The position numbers were made by a program, and so were the translations under genes. Of a DNA stretch of 64,000 nucleotides, positions 45,263 to 55,712 are shown one piece after another (the first letter of the stretch is position 1; each line of letters opens with the position of its first letter). The stretch is taken from positions 153,563 to 217,562 of the forward strand of contig NZ_MNAH01000008.1 in the NCBI RefSeq assembly GCF_001976065.1, written 5' to 3'. The notes under the pieces were generated by a model. That model saw only the letters and a program-made list of their open reading frames with translations. It was not told the origin of the DNA and searched no databases. Source of the stretch: Pseudomonas putida. Its GTDB lineage: Bacteria > Pseudomonadota > Gammaproteobacteria > Pseudomonadales > Pseudomonadaceae.

Positions 45263-45976
45263 ATGCGCGATGAGGCAACAAAAGCGGTGACAGCCATTGG
45301 CCAGGTACTTCAGGAGCAACTCGATCACGGGCTGCTGGCTCCTGGGAGCAAGTTGCCAGCCGAACGCAAGCTCAGTGAGTTGTTTGGTACCACCCGGATT
45401 ACCGTGCGCGAGGCATTGCTCCAGCTCGAAGCCCAGGGCCAGATCTATCGCGAAGAGCGTCGTGGCTGGTTCGTGTCGCCGCCGCGCCTGGCCTATAACC
45501 TCATGCAGCGCAGTCACTTCCACGCCATGGTCAGCGCCCAGGGACGGGTGCCGTCCACCGAAGTCATTTCGGCGCGATTGCAGCCGGCATCGGCGGCGAT
45601 CTGTGCGTGGTTACAGTTGCCGGCGTTGTCGAGCGTGATTCAGGTCTGTCGTTCGCGGCGTATCGATGGGCGTCTGGTGCTCTACGTGGAGCACTATCTG
45701 AATCCGCAGTATTTTCCGGGCATTCTGGATTTCGACCTGAATCAGTCGATCACTGAGCTGTATGCGCGGCACTACGACCTGCACTACGGGCGAGTGCGCT
45801 TCGAGATCGTGCCGACGGCTCTGTCGGCGGACGCGGCGGCCGCCTTGCGGGTGTCGGTGGGCAGCCCCGGACTGCGCATCGCCCGGGTCAATTACGATCA
45901 GCACGGGAGGCTGATCGATTGTGACCTGGAGTTCTGGCGCCATGATGCGATTCATGTCGGGGTCGATGTGGCCTGA
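45263..45976 (+). CDS. GntR/UTRA (HutC-type) transcriptional regulator
   Basis: The 237-aa product has an N-terminal GntR winged helix (LAPGSKLPAERKLSELFGTTRITVREALLQLEAQG) and a C-terminal UTRA effector domain from about residue 95 that binds a small ligand. It resembles the regulators of phosphonate-utilisation (PhnR-like) operons in Pseudomonas. It is divergent from the ABC operon and two matching dyads lie in the intervening region, so it probably represses both until the ligand is present. The ATG at 45263 follows AGGT. Confidence 0.9.
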   Translation: MRDEATKAVTAIGQVLQEQLDHGLLAPGSKLPAERKLSELFGTTRITVREALLQLEAQGQIYREERRGWFVSPPRLAYNLMQRSHFHAMVSAQGRVPSTEVISARLQPASAAICAWLQLPALSSVIQVCRSRRIDGRLVLYVEHYLNPQYFPGILDFDLNQSITELYARHYDLHYGRVRFEIVPTALSADAAAALRVSVGSPGLRIARVNYDQHGRLIDCDLEFWRHDAIHVGVDVA

Positions 45977-46002
45977 CCCTGGCCACAACGGGCTCTGGAG
46001 CG

Positions 46003-46770
46003 TTATCCGAAACGGTAGATGTCCATGCCCAGCGCGCCCAGGGTGAATCCCTGGTGGGCAATGCTGAACGGGCCCCCGGCACTTCGGGCGAAGTACAACG
46101 GCAACAAGTGTTCGTCGCTGGGATGGTTGCGTACGGCGTTCGGAGCTTGCCGGCGATAGTCGTGCAGGGCGGCTTCATCGTTTGCCGCGAGCTTGTCGAT
46201 CATCCAGTCGCGAAATTCCCGGGCCCAGGGCTCCACGCTCTCCGGGCCAGCATGCCAGTCCAGCTCTCGCAGGTTGTGGGTGATACTTCCGGAGCCGATC
46301 AACAACACGCCCTGTTCGCGCAAGCCGGCCAGCGCCTGGCCAACGCGGGCCTGCAGGGCCGGGCCGCCGCGGGTCGGCAGTGAAACCTGGACAATCGGGA
46401 TATCGGCCTGCGGGTACATCAACGACAGCGGCACCCAGACGCCATGGTCGAACGGTCGTGTGCTGTCGATACGCGCGGGCAGGGCACTGGCGCGTAACAG
46501 ATCGACCACCTTTGTAGCCAGCTCAGGGTTGCCGGGGGCCGGGTATTGCACCTCGAACAGAGCCTTTGGAAAACCACCGAAGTCATGCCAGGTGTCCGGC
46601 TGCGGGTTACCGCCGACCAGCAGTTCATCGCTTTCCCAGTGCGCCGAGACAATCACGATGGCATCCGGCCTGGGTATCTCTGCCGCCAGGCGAGCCAGGG
46701 CCGGTCCGCTGGCGCCAGGTTCCAGGGCCAGTATCGGCGAACCATGGGATATGTACAGGCTGGGGAACAT
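46003..46770 (-). CDS. ygiD: 4,5-DOPA dioxygenase-type extradiol ring-cleavage enzyme
   Basis: The 255-aa product belongs to the LigB/DODA class of non-haem-iron extradiol dioxygenases. It begins LYISHGSPILALEPG and has the metal-binding His residues in YISHGSP, VSAHWESD and the HNLREL segment. The E. coli homologue YgiD opens the ring of DOPA, and natural substrates in Pseudomonas are unknown. It is single and unlinked to an aromatic catabolic pathway here. Confidence 0.9.
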   Translation of the reverse strand: MFPSLYISHGSPILALEPGASGPALARLAAEIPRPDAIVIVSAHWESDELLVGGNPQPDTWHDFGGFPKALFEVQYPAPGNPELATKVVDLLRASALPARIDSTRPFDHGVWVPLSLMYPQADIPIVQVSLPTRGGPALQARVGQALAGLREQGVLLIGSGSITHNLRELDWHAGPESVEPWAREFRDWMIDKLAANDEAALHDYRRQAPNAVRNHPSDEHLLPLYFARSAGGPFSIAHQGFTLGALGMDIYRFG

Positions 46771-46873
46771 GGATGAGCTCCTGAGAGTTAAGATAGCGCC
46801 ATCTTCTGTCAGATCATTGATCTAAATCTAATATAAGTTTTAGGGTGTTTTGATCGAATTTTCGGGGTTATTT

Positions 46874-47530
46874 ATGCAGCCGGAGTTTTGGCACAAGAAG
46901 TGGGCGTCGAATCAGATCGGCTTCCACTTGCCGCAAGTGAATCCTTATCTGCAACGATTTTGGCCGCAATTGGATGTGGAGGACGGCGCTCGCGTACTGG
47001 TTCCGTTGTGTGGGAAGAGTCTGGATTTGTTGTGGCTAGCACGCGAAGGCCATGAGGTTTTGGGAATCGAGTTGTCGGAAAAGGCCATTGAGGATTTCTT
47101 CAACGAGCACCAATTGGACCCTGACGTCAGTGAACAGGGCCCGTTCAAAGTCTATCGGGCAGCCTCGATCGAGCTTTGGTGCGGAGATTTTTTCGCCCTC
47201 ACCGCCGGTGATGTGGCCGATTGCGCCGCTCTTTACGACCGCGCTGCGCTGATTGCGCTACCGCCACCCATGCGTGAGCAATACGCTGCGCATCTAACGC
47301 GGATTCTGCCGAAGGATGCGCTTGGTTTGTTGATTACGCTGGACTACGACCAGGCGCAGATGCCCGGTCCGCCGTTTGCCGTGCTCGATGAAGAAGTGCA
47401 GCGGTTGTTCGGTGCGTCGTGGACGCTGAAGATCCTGGAAGACCAGGATGTGCTGAGCGAGAGCGGGAAGTTTCTGGAAGCAGGTGTTACGCGGCTTGAG
47501 GAGCGGGTGTATCGGGTTTTCAGCCGATAG
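46874..47530 (+). CDS. tpm: thiopurine S-methyltransferase
   Basis: The 218-aa product is a class I SAM-dependent methyltransferase of the TPMT family: MQPEFWHKKWASNQIGFH at the N-terminus, VLVPLCGKSLDLLWLA as the SAM loop, VLGIELSEKAIEDFF, and YDRAALIALPP. The bacterial enzyme methylates selenium, tellurium and thiopurine compounds and contributes to metalloid detoxification. The ATG at 46874 is chosen from the family start; an in-frame start 24 bases earlier adds an unconserved stretch. It converges on htpX with a REPIN and terminator between. Confidence 0.94.
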   Translation: MQPEFWHKKWASNQIGFHLPQVNPYLQRFWPQLDVEDGARVLVPLCGKSLDLLWLAREGHEVLGIELSEKAIEDFFNEHQLDPDVSEQGPFKVYRAASIELWCGDFFALTAGDVADCAALYDRAALIALPPPMREQYAAHLTRILPKDALGLLITLDYDQAQMPGPPFAVLDEEVQRLFGASWTLKILEDQDVLSESGKFLEAGVTRLEERVYRVFSR

Positions 47531-47552
47531 GCCGTAGCGCCAGTGCCGGCCT

Positions 47553-47635
47553 CTTCGCGAGCAAGCCCGCTCCCACAGTTGACCGAGTGTTCAAAATGAA
47601 TGAGGTCTAATGTAGGAGCGGGCTTGCTCGCGAAG
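47553..47635. repeat. REPIN
   Basis: CTTCGCGAGCAAGCCCGCTCC and the inverted GGAGCGGGCTTGCTCGCGAAG flank a spacer, between the convergent tpm and htpX stops. Confidence 0.9.
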
Positions 47636-47667
47636 GGGCCCTGATAGCACCGCATAAATCAGCAGAC

Positions 47668-47696
47668 AAAAAAAGGCCCGCATCACTGCGGGCCTT
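47668..47696 (-). terminator. rho-independent terminator of htpX
   Basis: AAGGCCCGCA / TGCGGGCCTT is followed on the minus strand by a T7 run. On the plus strand it may also serve tpm. Confidence 0.88.
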
Positions 47697-47716
47697 CTTG
47701 TTTACTGCGTTCGCTC

Positions 47717-48607
47717 TCAACCGCGACGACGCGCCAGTGCGTCGATGCGCTCTTCCAGCGGCGGGTGGCTCATGAACATGCGGGCAAAGCCCTGTTTGAT
47801 GCCACCGTTGATGCCGAAGGCATTCAGGGTGTCAGGCATGTGCACCGGCAGGCCCTGTTCCGCACGCAGGCGTTGCAGCGCGCCAATCATTGCAGCGGTG
47901 CCGGCCAGGTTTGCACCGGCTTCGTCGGCGCGGAATTCGCGTTTGCGCGAGAACCACATGACGATGGCGCTGGCCAGGATACCCAGGACCAATTCGGCGA
48001 AGATGGTCGCAATGTAGTAGGCAATGCCCTGGCCTTCTTCGTTCTTGAAGATCACCTTGTCGACAAAGTTGCCGATGATCCGTGCAAAGAACATCACGAA
48101 GGTGTTCACCACGCCCTGGATCAAGGCCAGGGTGACCATGTCGCCATTGGCGACGTGGCCGATTTCGTGGGCCAGGACGGCTTTCACTTCATCTGGCGAG
48201 AAACGTTCCAGCAGGCCCTGGCTGACGGCGACCAGTGCGTCGTTCTTGTTCCAGCCGGTGGCGAAGGCGTTTGCCTCATAGGCCGGGAAAATCCCGACTT
48301 CGGGCATCTTGATCCCGGCTTCGCGGGACAGTTGCTCGACCGTTTGCAGCAGCCATTGCTCGTGACGCGTGCGCGGCTGGCTGATGATTTGGGTGCTGGT
48401 GCTCATCTTCGCCATCCACTTGGAGATGAACAGCGAGAACAGGGAGCCAGCAAAACCGAAGACCGCACAGAAAATCAGCAGCTGATTGAGGTTGAGATCA
48501 ACCCCATTGGCCGCCATGAACCCGTTGAAGCCGAAAAGGCTCAGGGTGATGCTGGCAATCAGCACGACCGCCAGGTTAGTGGCCAAGAACAGCAGGATGC
48601 GCATCAT
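47717..48607 (-). CDS. htpX: membrane zinc metalloprotease HtpX
   Basis: HtpX is an inner-membrane heat-shock protease that degrades misfolded membrane proteins together with FtsH. The 296-aa product has two N-terminal helices, the zinc site HEIGH in VLAHEIGHVANGD with Glu in EFRADEAGANL, and two further hydrophobic segments between. GAGGAG lies upstream of two consecutive ATGs; I use the first. A heat-shock-type promoter is visible about 45-75 bases upstream. Confidence 0.95.
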   Translation of the reverse strand: MMRILLFLATNLAVVLIASITLSLFGFNGFMAANGVDLNLNQLLIFCAVFGFAGSLFSLFISKWMAKMSTSTQIISQPRTRHEQWLLQTVEQLSREAGIKMPEVGIFPAYEANAFATGWNKNDALVAVSQGLLERFSPDEVKAVLAHEIGHVANGDMVTLALIQGVVNTFVMFFARIIGNFVDKVIFKNEEGQGIAYYIATIFAELVLGILASAIVMWFSRKREFRADEAGANLAGTAAMIGALQRLRAEQGLPVHMPDTLNAFGINGGIKQGFARMFMSHPPLEERIDALARRRG

Positions 48608-48652
48608 GGTTGTAGAAATCTCCTCATGCTAAAGATGTAGCGTACTGCGGGG

Positions 48653-48682
48653 TATATAAGGTGCTGCACCGGGGTATTCAAC
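48653..48682 (-). promoter_or_regulatory. candidate sigma-32 (RpoH) promoter of htpX
   Basis: On the minus strand GGTTGAA is separated by 15 bases from CCTTATATA. This resembles the RpoH consensus CTTGAA - CCCCATNTA and lies about 45 bases before the start codon. The remaining gap to the aminotransferase gene (to 48922) has no recognised gene. Confidence 0.5.
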
Positions 48683-48882
48683 CGAGTGACTATTTCAAAC
48701 TGTGTCCTACAGCAAAAGCTTAGCTGTTTGCAGGGCATTTCCGAGGTGCGACGGCGAAGTGTTCAACACGCCACCGGTGGCTGAGTGCCCGCGATTACTC
48801 GACGGGACCAGGCAACGCATCATTGTGCAGGCATCTGGACAGCACTCTTGGGTAGGGTACAAACATGTGTTGCAGAATGAAT

Positions 48883-48913
48883 CACCGTGCAACGTTTCTG
48901 ACATTGCACGGTG
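48883..48913 (-). terminator. hairpin downstream of the alaA-type gene
   Basis: CACCGTGCAA / TTGCACGGTG with an eleven-base loop follows the stop. A T run is absent, so it may be a processing or weak termination site. Confidence 0.4.
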
Positions 48914-48922
48914 AACGGCCGC

Positions 48923-50134
48923 CTACTGGCGATAGGATTTGAGGAAATTGCCGATGCGTCCGATGGCCATGTCCAGGTCATCGACCCGCGGCAGGGTCAC
49001 GACGCGGAAGTGGTCAGGCCATGGCCAGTTGAAGGCTGTGCCTTGCACCACCAGCAGCTTCTCGGAGAGCAGCAGGTCGAGGACGAATTTTTCGTCGTTG
49101 TGGATAGGGCAGACCTTCGGGTCGATTCGCGGGAAGGCATACAGCGCGCCCATAGGCTTGACGCAGCTCACCCCGGGAATGTCATTGAGCAGTTCCCAGG
49201 TGCGGTTGCGCTGTTCCAGCAGGCGACCTTGCGGCAGCACCAGGTCGTTAATGCTCTGATAGCCCCCCAGTGCGGTCTGGATCGCGTGCTGGCTCGGCAC
49301 GTTGGCGCACAGGCGCATGTTGGCCAGCATGTCGATGCCTTCGATGTAGCTCTGGGCGTGGTGTTTCGGTCCGGAAATGGCGATCCAGCCGGAACGGAAA
49401 CCAGCCACGCGATAGGACTTGGACAGGCCGTTGAAGGTCAGGCACAGCAAGTCTGGCGCCAGGGAGGCGGTGCAGATATGCACGGCATCGTCGTACAGGA
49501 TCTTGTCGTAGATCTCGTCGGAAAACACCACCAGATTGTGCTGGCGGGCCAGTTCGAGCATGCCCAGCAGCACTTCCTTCGAATACACCGCCCCGGTCGG
49601 GTTGTTCGGGTTGATGATGACCAGCGCCTTGGTGTTCGGGGTGATCTTGGCCTTGATGTCGGCCAGGTCCGGCCACCAGTTGGCCTGCTCGTCGCACAGG
49701 TAATGCACCGGGTTACCGCCCGACAGACTGACTGCGGCGGTCCACAATGGATAGTCGGGAGCCGGCACCAGCACTTCATCGCCATTGTTGAGCAGGGCCT
49801 GCATCGACATCACGATCAGCTCGGAAACGCCGTTGCCCAGGTAGATGTCCTCGATGCCGACACCTTCCACCTGCTTTTGCTGGTAGTACTGCATGACGGC
49901 CTTGCGCGCGCTGAAGAGCCCTTTGGAGTCGCTGTAGCCCTGGGCAGTCGGCAGGTTGCGGATCACGTCCTGGAGGATTTCGTCCGGCGCTTCGAAACCA
50001 AAGGGCGCCGGGTTGCCGATGTTCAGCTTGAGGATGCGATGGCCTTCCTCTTCCAGGCGTTTGGCGTGCTTGAGCACTGGGCCGCGAATGTCATAGCAGA
50101 CGTTGGCGAGCTTGTTCGATTTGCTGACCTGCAT
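48923..50134 (-). CDS. alaA: alanine transaminase-type PLP-dependent aminotransferase
   Basis: The 403-aa product is a fold-type I aminotransferase of the AlaA group: LKLNIGNPAPFGFEAPDEI near the start, GNGVSELIVMSM, NPNNPTGAVYS, SDEIYDKILYDD and the Schiff-base Lys in NGLSKSYRVAGFRSGW. AlaA makes alanine from pyruvate and glutamate. The start MQVSKSNKLANVCYDIRG follows a GGGAA about nine bases upstream; the open frame continues further but without support. It is divergent from msrB and upstream of htpX in the same direction. Confidence 0.93.
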   Translation of the reverse strand: MQVSKSNKLANVCYDIRGPVLKHAKRLEEEGHRILKLNIGNPAPFGFEAPDEILQDVIRNLPTAQGYSDSKGLFSARKAVMQYYQQKQVEGVGIEDIYLGNGVSELIVMSMQALLNNGDEVLVPAPDYPLWTAAVSLSGGNPVHYLCDEQANWWPDLADIKAKITPNTKALVIINPNNPTGAVYSKEVLLGMLELARQHNLVVFSDEIYDKILYDDAVHICTASLAPDLLCLTFNGLSKSYRVAGFRSGWIAISGPKHHAQSYIEGIDMLANMRLCANVPSQHAIQTALGGYQSINDLVLPQGRLLEQRNRTWELLNDIPGVSCVKPMGALYAFPRIDPKVCPIHNDEKFVLDLLLSEKLLVVQGTAFNWPWPDHFRVVTLPRVDDLDMAIGRIGNFLKSYRQ

Positions 50135-50360
50135 GGCGATGTGTTCCCGAAAATGAACGATCCAGGCGGCGTGTGAACAACCGTGCTGGGAAACCTGCGT
50201 TATCACACAGGCCTGGCGCCTTGAGAGGCAGCACCCATAAATCCGTTTGAATGCGCGTGGTCTGGCTGCCAGACTGGCGTTTGACGAGGCGCAATCATAC
50301 GTGCCGCCCGATCCGTGGAAAAGGTACAGATCGGGCTTTTTCAGCTGCTGAGGTGTGATG

Positions 50361-50756
50361 ATGGAAAAGTTGCAGAAAACCCTGGAAGAATGGAAGGCCA
50401 TGCTCGATCCCGAGCAGTACAACGTTTGCCGCCTCAAGGGTACCGAGCGCCCGTTTTCCGGCAAGTACAACGGCACCAAGACCGATGGTGTCTATCATTG
50501 CATCTGCTGCAACGAGCCGTTGTTCGACTCCAGGACCAAGTTTGATTCCGGCTGCGGCTGGCCAAGTTTCTACACGCCGATCGGCGACAGCGCCTTGGTC
50601 GAAATCCGTGATGTCAGTCACGGCATGATCCGCACCGAAGTGGTCTGCGCCAAATGTGACGCGCATTTGGGCCACGTGTTCCCCGATGGCCCGCCGCCTA
50701 CCGGGTTGCGCTATTGCATCAACTCCGTGTGCCTGGACCTGGTACCACGCGAATAA
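50361..50756 (+). CDS. msrB: peptide-methionine (R)-S-oxide reductase
   Basis: MsrB reduces the R epimer of methionine sulfoxide in proteins, using thioredoxin. The 131-aa product has two zinc-binding CXXC pairs (YHCICCNEP and VCAKCDAHLG), the conserved SGCGWPSFY and the catalytic Cys in RYCINSVCLD. Three consecutive possible starts follow GAGG; I use the ATG at 50361. It is followed by a REPIN and then the glutathione peroxidase gene, all in one direction. Confidence 0.95.
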   Translation: MEKLQKTLEEWKAMLDPEQYNVCRLKGTERPFSGKYNGTKTDGVYHCICCNEPLFDSRTKFDSGCGWPSFYTPIGDSALVEIRDVSHGMIRTEVVCAKCDAHLGHVFPDGPPPTGLRYCINSVCLDLVPRE

Positions 50757-50771
50757 GATCAACCCGATCTC

Positions 50772-50850
50772 TGTAGGAGCCGGCGTGCTGGCGATAGCGG
50801 TGGATATGACAAACCGCTGTGCGCCAATCTCCAGCAAGCCGGCTCCTACA
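50772..50850. repeat. REPIN (TGTAGGAGCCGGC type)
   Basis: TGTAGGAGCCGGCGTGCTGG and the inverted CCAGCAAGCCGGCTCCTACA flank a spacer between msrB and the peroxidase gene. Confidence 0.85.
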
Positions 50851-50934
50851 GGCTCGGTGCTCGATTAATTAAATTGCACACAATTCAATTGCTCGCTATG
50901 TTTGTCCCATCACCCCCTCCTCGAGCACCCAATC

Positions 50935-51420
50935 ATGAGCGACAACCTCCTCAGCATCCCTTGCACCACCATCAAGGGCGAGCAGAAGACCCTGGCGGAT
51001 TACGCCGGCAAGGCCGTGCTGGTGGTCAACACCGCCAGCAAATGCGGCTTCACTCCGCAATACAAAGGCCTCGAAGAGCTGTGGCAGACCTATAAGGACC
51101 AGGGCCTGGTGGTGTTGGGTTTTCCCTGCAATCAGTTCGGCAAGCAGGAGCCGGGCAACGAAGGGGCGATCAGCGAATTCTGCGAGCTGAACTACGGAGT
51201 CAGTTTTCCGCTGTTCAAAAAAATCGAAGTCAATGGCGACGGAGCCCATCCATTGTTTGTTCAGCTGAAAAAGCGTGCACCGGGTGTGCTCGGTTCCCAG
51301 GGTATCAAGTGGAACTTCACCAAGTTCCTGATCGGCAAGGATGGCCAGTTGGTCAAGCGCTTTGCTCCGGCGACCAAGCCGCAGGACCTGAGTCGCGAGA
51401 TTGAAGCCCTGCTTAAATGA
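50935..51420 (+). CDS. glutathione peroxidase family protein
   Basis: The 161-aa product has the active-site Cys in NTASKCGFTPQY, the catalytic Gln in FPCNQFGKQEPG and the Trp in KWNFTKFLI. These cysteine-type GPx enzymes usually use thioredoxin and reduce hydrogen and organic peroxides. There is no signal peptide. The ATG at 50935 is at the family start. Its stop overlaps the start of the OhrR-like gene (ATGA), linking peroxide reduction with a peroxide-sensing regulator. Confidence 0.93.
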   Translation: MSDNLLSIPCTTIKGEQKTLADYAGKAVLVVNTASKCGFTPQYKGLEELWQTYKDQGLVVLGFPCNQFGKQEPGNEGAISEFCELNYGVSFPLFKKIEVNGDGAHPLFVQLKKRAPGVLGSQGIKWNFTKFLIGKDGQLVKRFAPATKPQDLSREIEALLK

Positions 51421-51861
51421 ACACCTTGTCCGTCGAATCGCTGAACCTCGACAGCCAGCTCTGCTTCAAGCTGTACGCCGCGTCCCGCGCGGTGATTCGG
51501 GCCTATAAGCCGATGCTCGATCAACTGGGCCTGACTTATCCGCAGTACCTGGCGATGCTGGTGTTGTGGGAATGGCAGGAAACAGCCCCGGAGCAACCCA
51601 CGGTCAAGGCACTGGGCGAACGCCTGGCACTGGATTCCGGCACGCTGACGCCGTTGCTCAAGCGTCTTGAACAATTGCAACTGGTTCAGCGCCAGCGCTC
51701 GGCGCGCGATGAGCGGGAGGTGCACCTGAGCCTGTCATCCAATGGCATGGCGCTGCGTGAACAGGTCGGCCCGCTCAAGGCTCGCCTGTTGTGCGACAGC
51801 GGCGTGGATCTGGATCGTCTGAATGAGCTGCGTGACGGCCTCGATCACTTGTTGGTGCAGA

Positions 51862-51878
<17 letters not shown>
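51417..51878 (+). CDS. MarR family regulator, OhrR-like
   Basis: The 153-aa product is a MarR winged-helix dimer. It carries the single reactive Cys of OhrR near the N-terminus (Cys16 in LDSQLCFKLYAASRAV) and DNA-contact regions LDSGTLTPLLKRLE and SARDEREVHLSLS. OhrR proteins lose DNA binding when this Cys is oxidised by organic hydroperoxides. It is coupled to the peroxidase gene, so it is likely to control it. The usual partner, ohr, is not in this window. Confidence 0.9.
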
Positions 51879-54198
<2,320 letters not shown>

Positions 54199-54342
54199 TT
54201 CCGTATTCCTTCGCTGCTCAAGCATAGTCGATCATGCAGGGTGTTCCCGTGAGCCCTGCTGCAGGGCGGTTGACCGTTCATCGAACGCTTTATGTCGTGT
54301 CTGTATCGCCATCATTACTGTGAACGTGCCCGAGGAGAAGAC

Positions 54343-55233
54343 GTGGATTCCCGATTGAATGCTTTTCTTGAACGTGCCGATGCCGTTCTGGCCCGTATCG
54401 AGCCGCTGCTGCCCACCCCTCGGCAAGCCATCGACTGGAACCATTGCCTGGCTGCGCGCTGGCAGCGCGAGGGACGCAGCGGTTTCCTGCTGCCGCTGCA
54501 GGTCAGCCTGGACATGCGCCTGAGCGACCTGATCGGCGTAGACCGCCAAGTGGAACAACTGGGGCGTAATACCCGCCAGTTCCTCGATGGCATGCCGGCC
54601 AACCATGCGCTGCTCTGGGGTTCGCGCGGCACCGGCAAATCGTCGCTGGTGCGCGCCTTGCTGGCCGAGCACGCCGAGGCCGGGCTGCGCCTGATCGAAA
54701 TCGAGCGTGATCACCTGGCGGACTTGCCGCGGGTGGTCGAGCAGATCGCCAAGCTACCGCAGCGTTTCGTGCTGTTCTGCGATGACCTGTCGTTCGAGTC
54801 GGGCGAGGGCGATTATCGCGTGCTCAAAAGCGTTCTCGACGGTTCGCTCGAACAGGCACCGGACAACGTGTTGCTGTACGCCACCTCCAACCGTCGCCAC
54901 CTGGTGCCGGAAAAGGAAAGCGATAACGAAAACTGGAAGCGCGTCGACGGCGAATTGCACCCCAGCGAGGCGGTGGAAGACAAGATCGCCCTGTCGGACC
55001 GTTTCGGCCTGTGGCTGTCGTTCTATCCGTTCACCCAGGAGCATTTCCTCGACGTGGTCGAACACTGGATCGGCCAGTTGGCCGACAAGGCCGGCCTGGC
55101 GTGGCAACGCAGCGAAGAGCTGGACATCCTCGCGGTGCGCTGGGCCACGGGGCGGGGCAATCGCAACGGACGTTGCGCGTATCAATTTGCCCGCTATTGG
55201 GTGGGGCTAAAACTGTTGGAGCACAAGGCATGA
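54343..55233 (+). CDS. DUF815 AAA+-type ATPase
   Basis: The 296-aa product has Walker A GSRGTGKSS near residue 92 and Walker B VLFCDDLSFE, and matches the DUF815 family of P-loop proteins. The sensor region is FYPFTQEHFLDVVEHW. The biological role is unknown. The GTG start follows a strong GAGGAG; upstream in-frame starts have none. Its stop overlaps the ATG of msrC, so the two are translated together. Confidence 0.87.
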   Translation: MDSRLNAFLERADAVLARIEPLLPTPRQAIDWNHCLAARWQREGRSGFLLPLQVSLDMRLSDLIGVDRQVEQLGRNTRQFLDGMPANHALLWGSRGTGKSSLVRALLAEHAEAGLRLIEIERDHLADLPRVVEQIAKLPQRFVLFCDDLSFESGEGDYRVLKSVLDGSLEQAPDNVLLYATSNRRHLVPEKESDNENWKRVDGELHPSEAVEDKIALSDRFGLWLSFYPFTQEHFLDVVEHWIGQLADKAGLAWQRSEELDILAVRWATGRGNRNGRCAYQFARYWVGLKLLEHKA

Positions 55234-55712
55234 TCGATTTACAAAACAGCGGCCAGGGCCTCGAGGGCTACGGCATGCTGCACGCGCAGCTGGAATCCCT
55301 GCTGGCGGACGAGCGCGACTTCATTGCCAACGCCGCGCAGTTCTCGGCGTTCCTGTTCAATCAGCTCGAGGGCTTGAACTGGGCCGGATTCTACATCAAT
55401 CGTAACGAAGAGCTGGTGCTGGGGCCGTTTCAGGGGCAGATCGCCTGCGTGCGCATTCCGTTCGGTCGGGGCGTGTGCGGCACGGCGGCGGCGACCTTGC
55501 AGACCCAGCGGGTCGAAGACGTGCACGCGTTTGCCGGGCATATCGCCTGCGACAGCGCGTCGAACAGCGAACTGGTGGTGCCCCTGGTCAAGGACGGTCG
55601 GTTGATCGGCGTGCTCGACCTCGACAGCCCGCACCTGGCGCGTTTCACCGAGCAGGATCAGGCCGGTATCGAGCAACTGGCGGCTATTTTCCTGCGCCTG
55701 ACCGACTGCTGA
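55230..55712 (+). CDS. msrC: GAF-domain free methionine-(R)-sulfoxide reductase
   Basis: The 160-aa product is a single GAF domain with the three Cys that define fRMsr: in QIACVRIP, GVCGTAAA and HIACDSASNSE. It reduces free methionine-R-sulfoxide. The ATG overlaps the stop of the DUF815 gene (ATGA). With MsrB nearby it completes an R-sulfoxide repair pair. A different small-molecule-binding GAF role cannot be excluded but the Cys pattern argues for the reductase. Confidence 0.9.
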   Translation: MIDLQNSGQGLEGYGMLHAQLESLLADERDFIANAAQFSAFLFNQLEGLNWAGFYINRNEELVLGPFQGQIACVRIPFGRGVCGTAAATLQTQRVEDVHAFAGHIACDSASNSELVVPLVKDGRLIGVLDLDSPHLARFTEQDQAGIEQLAAIFLRLTDC

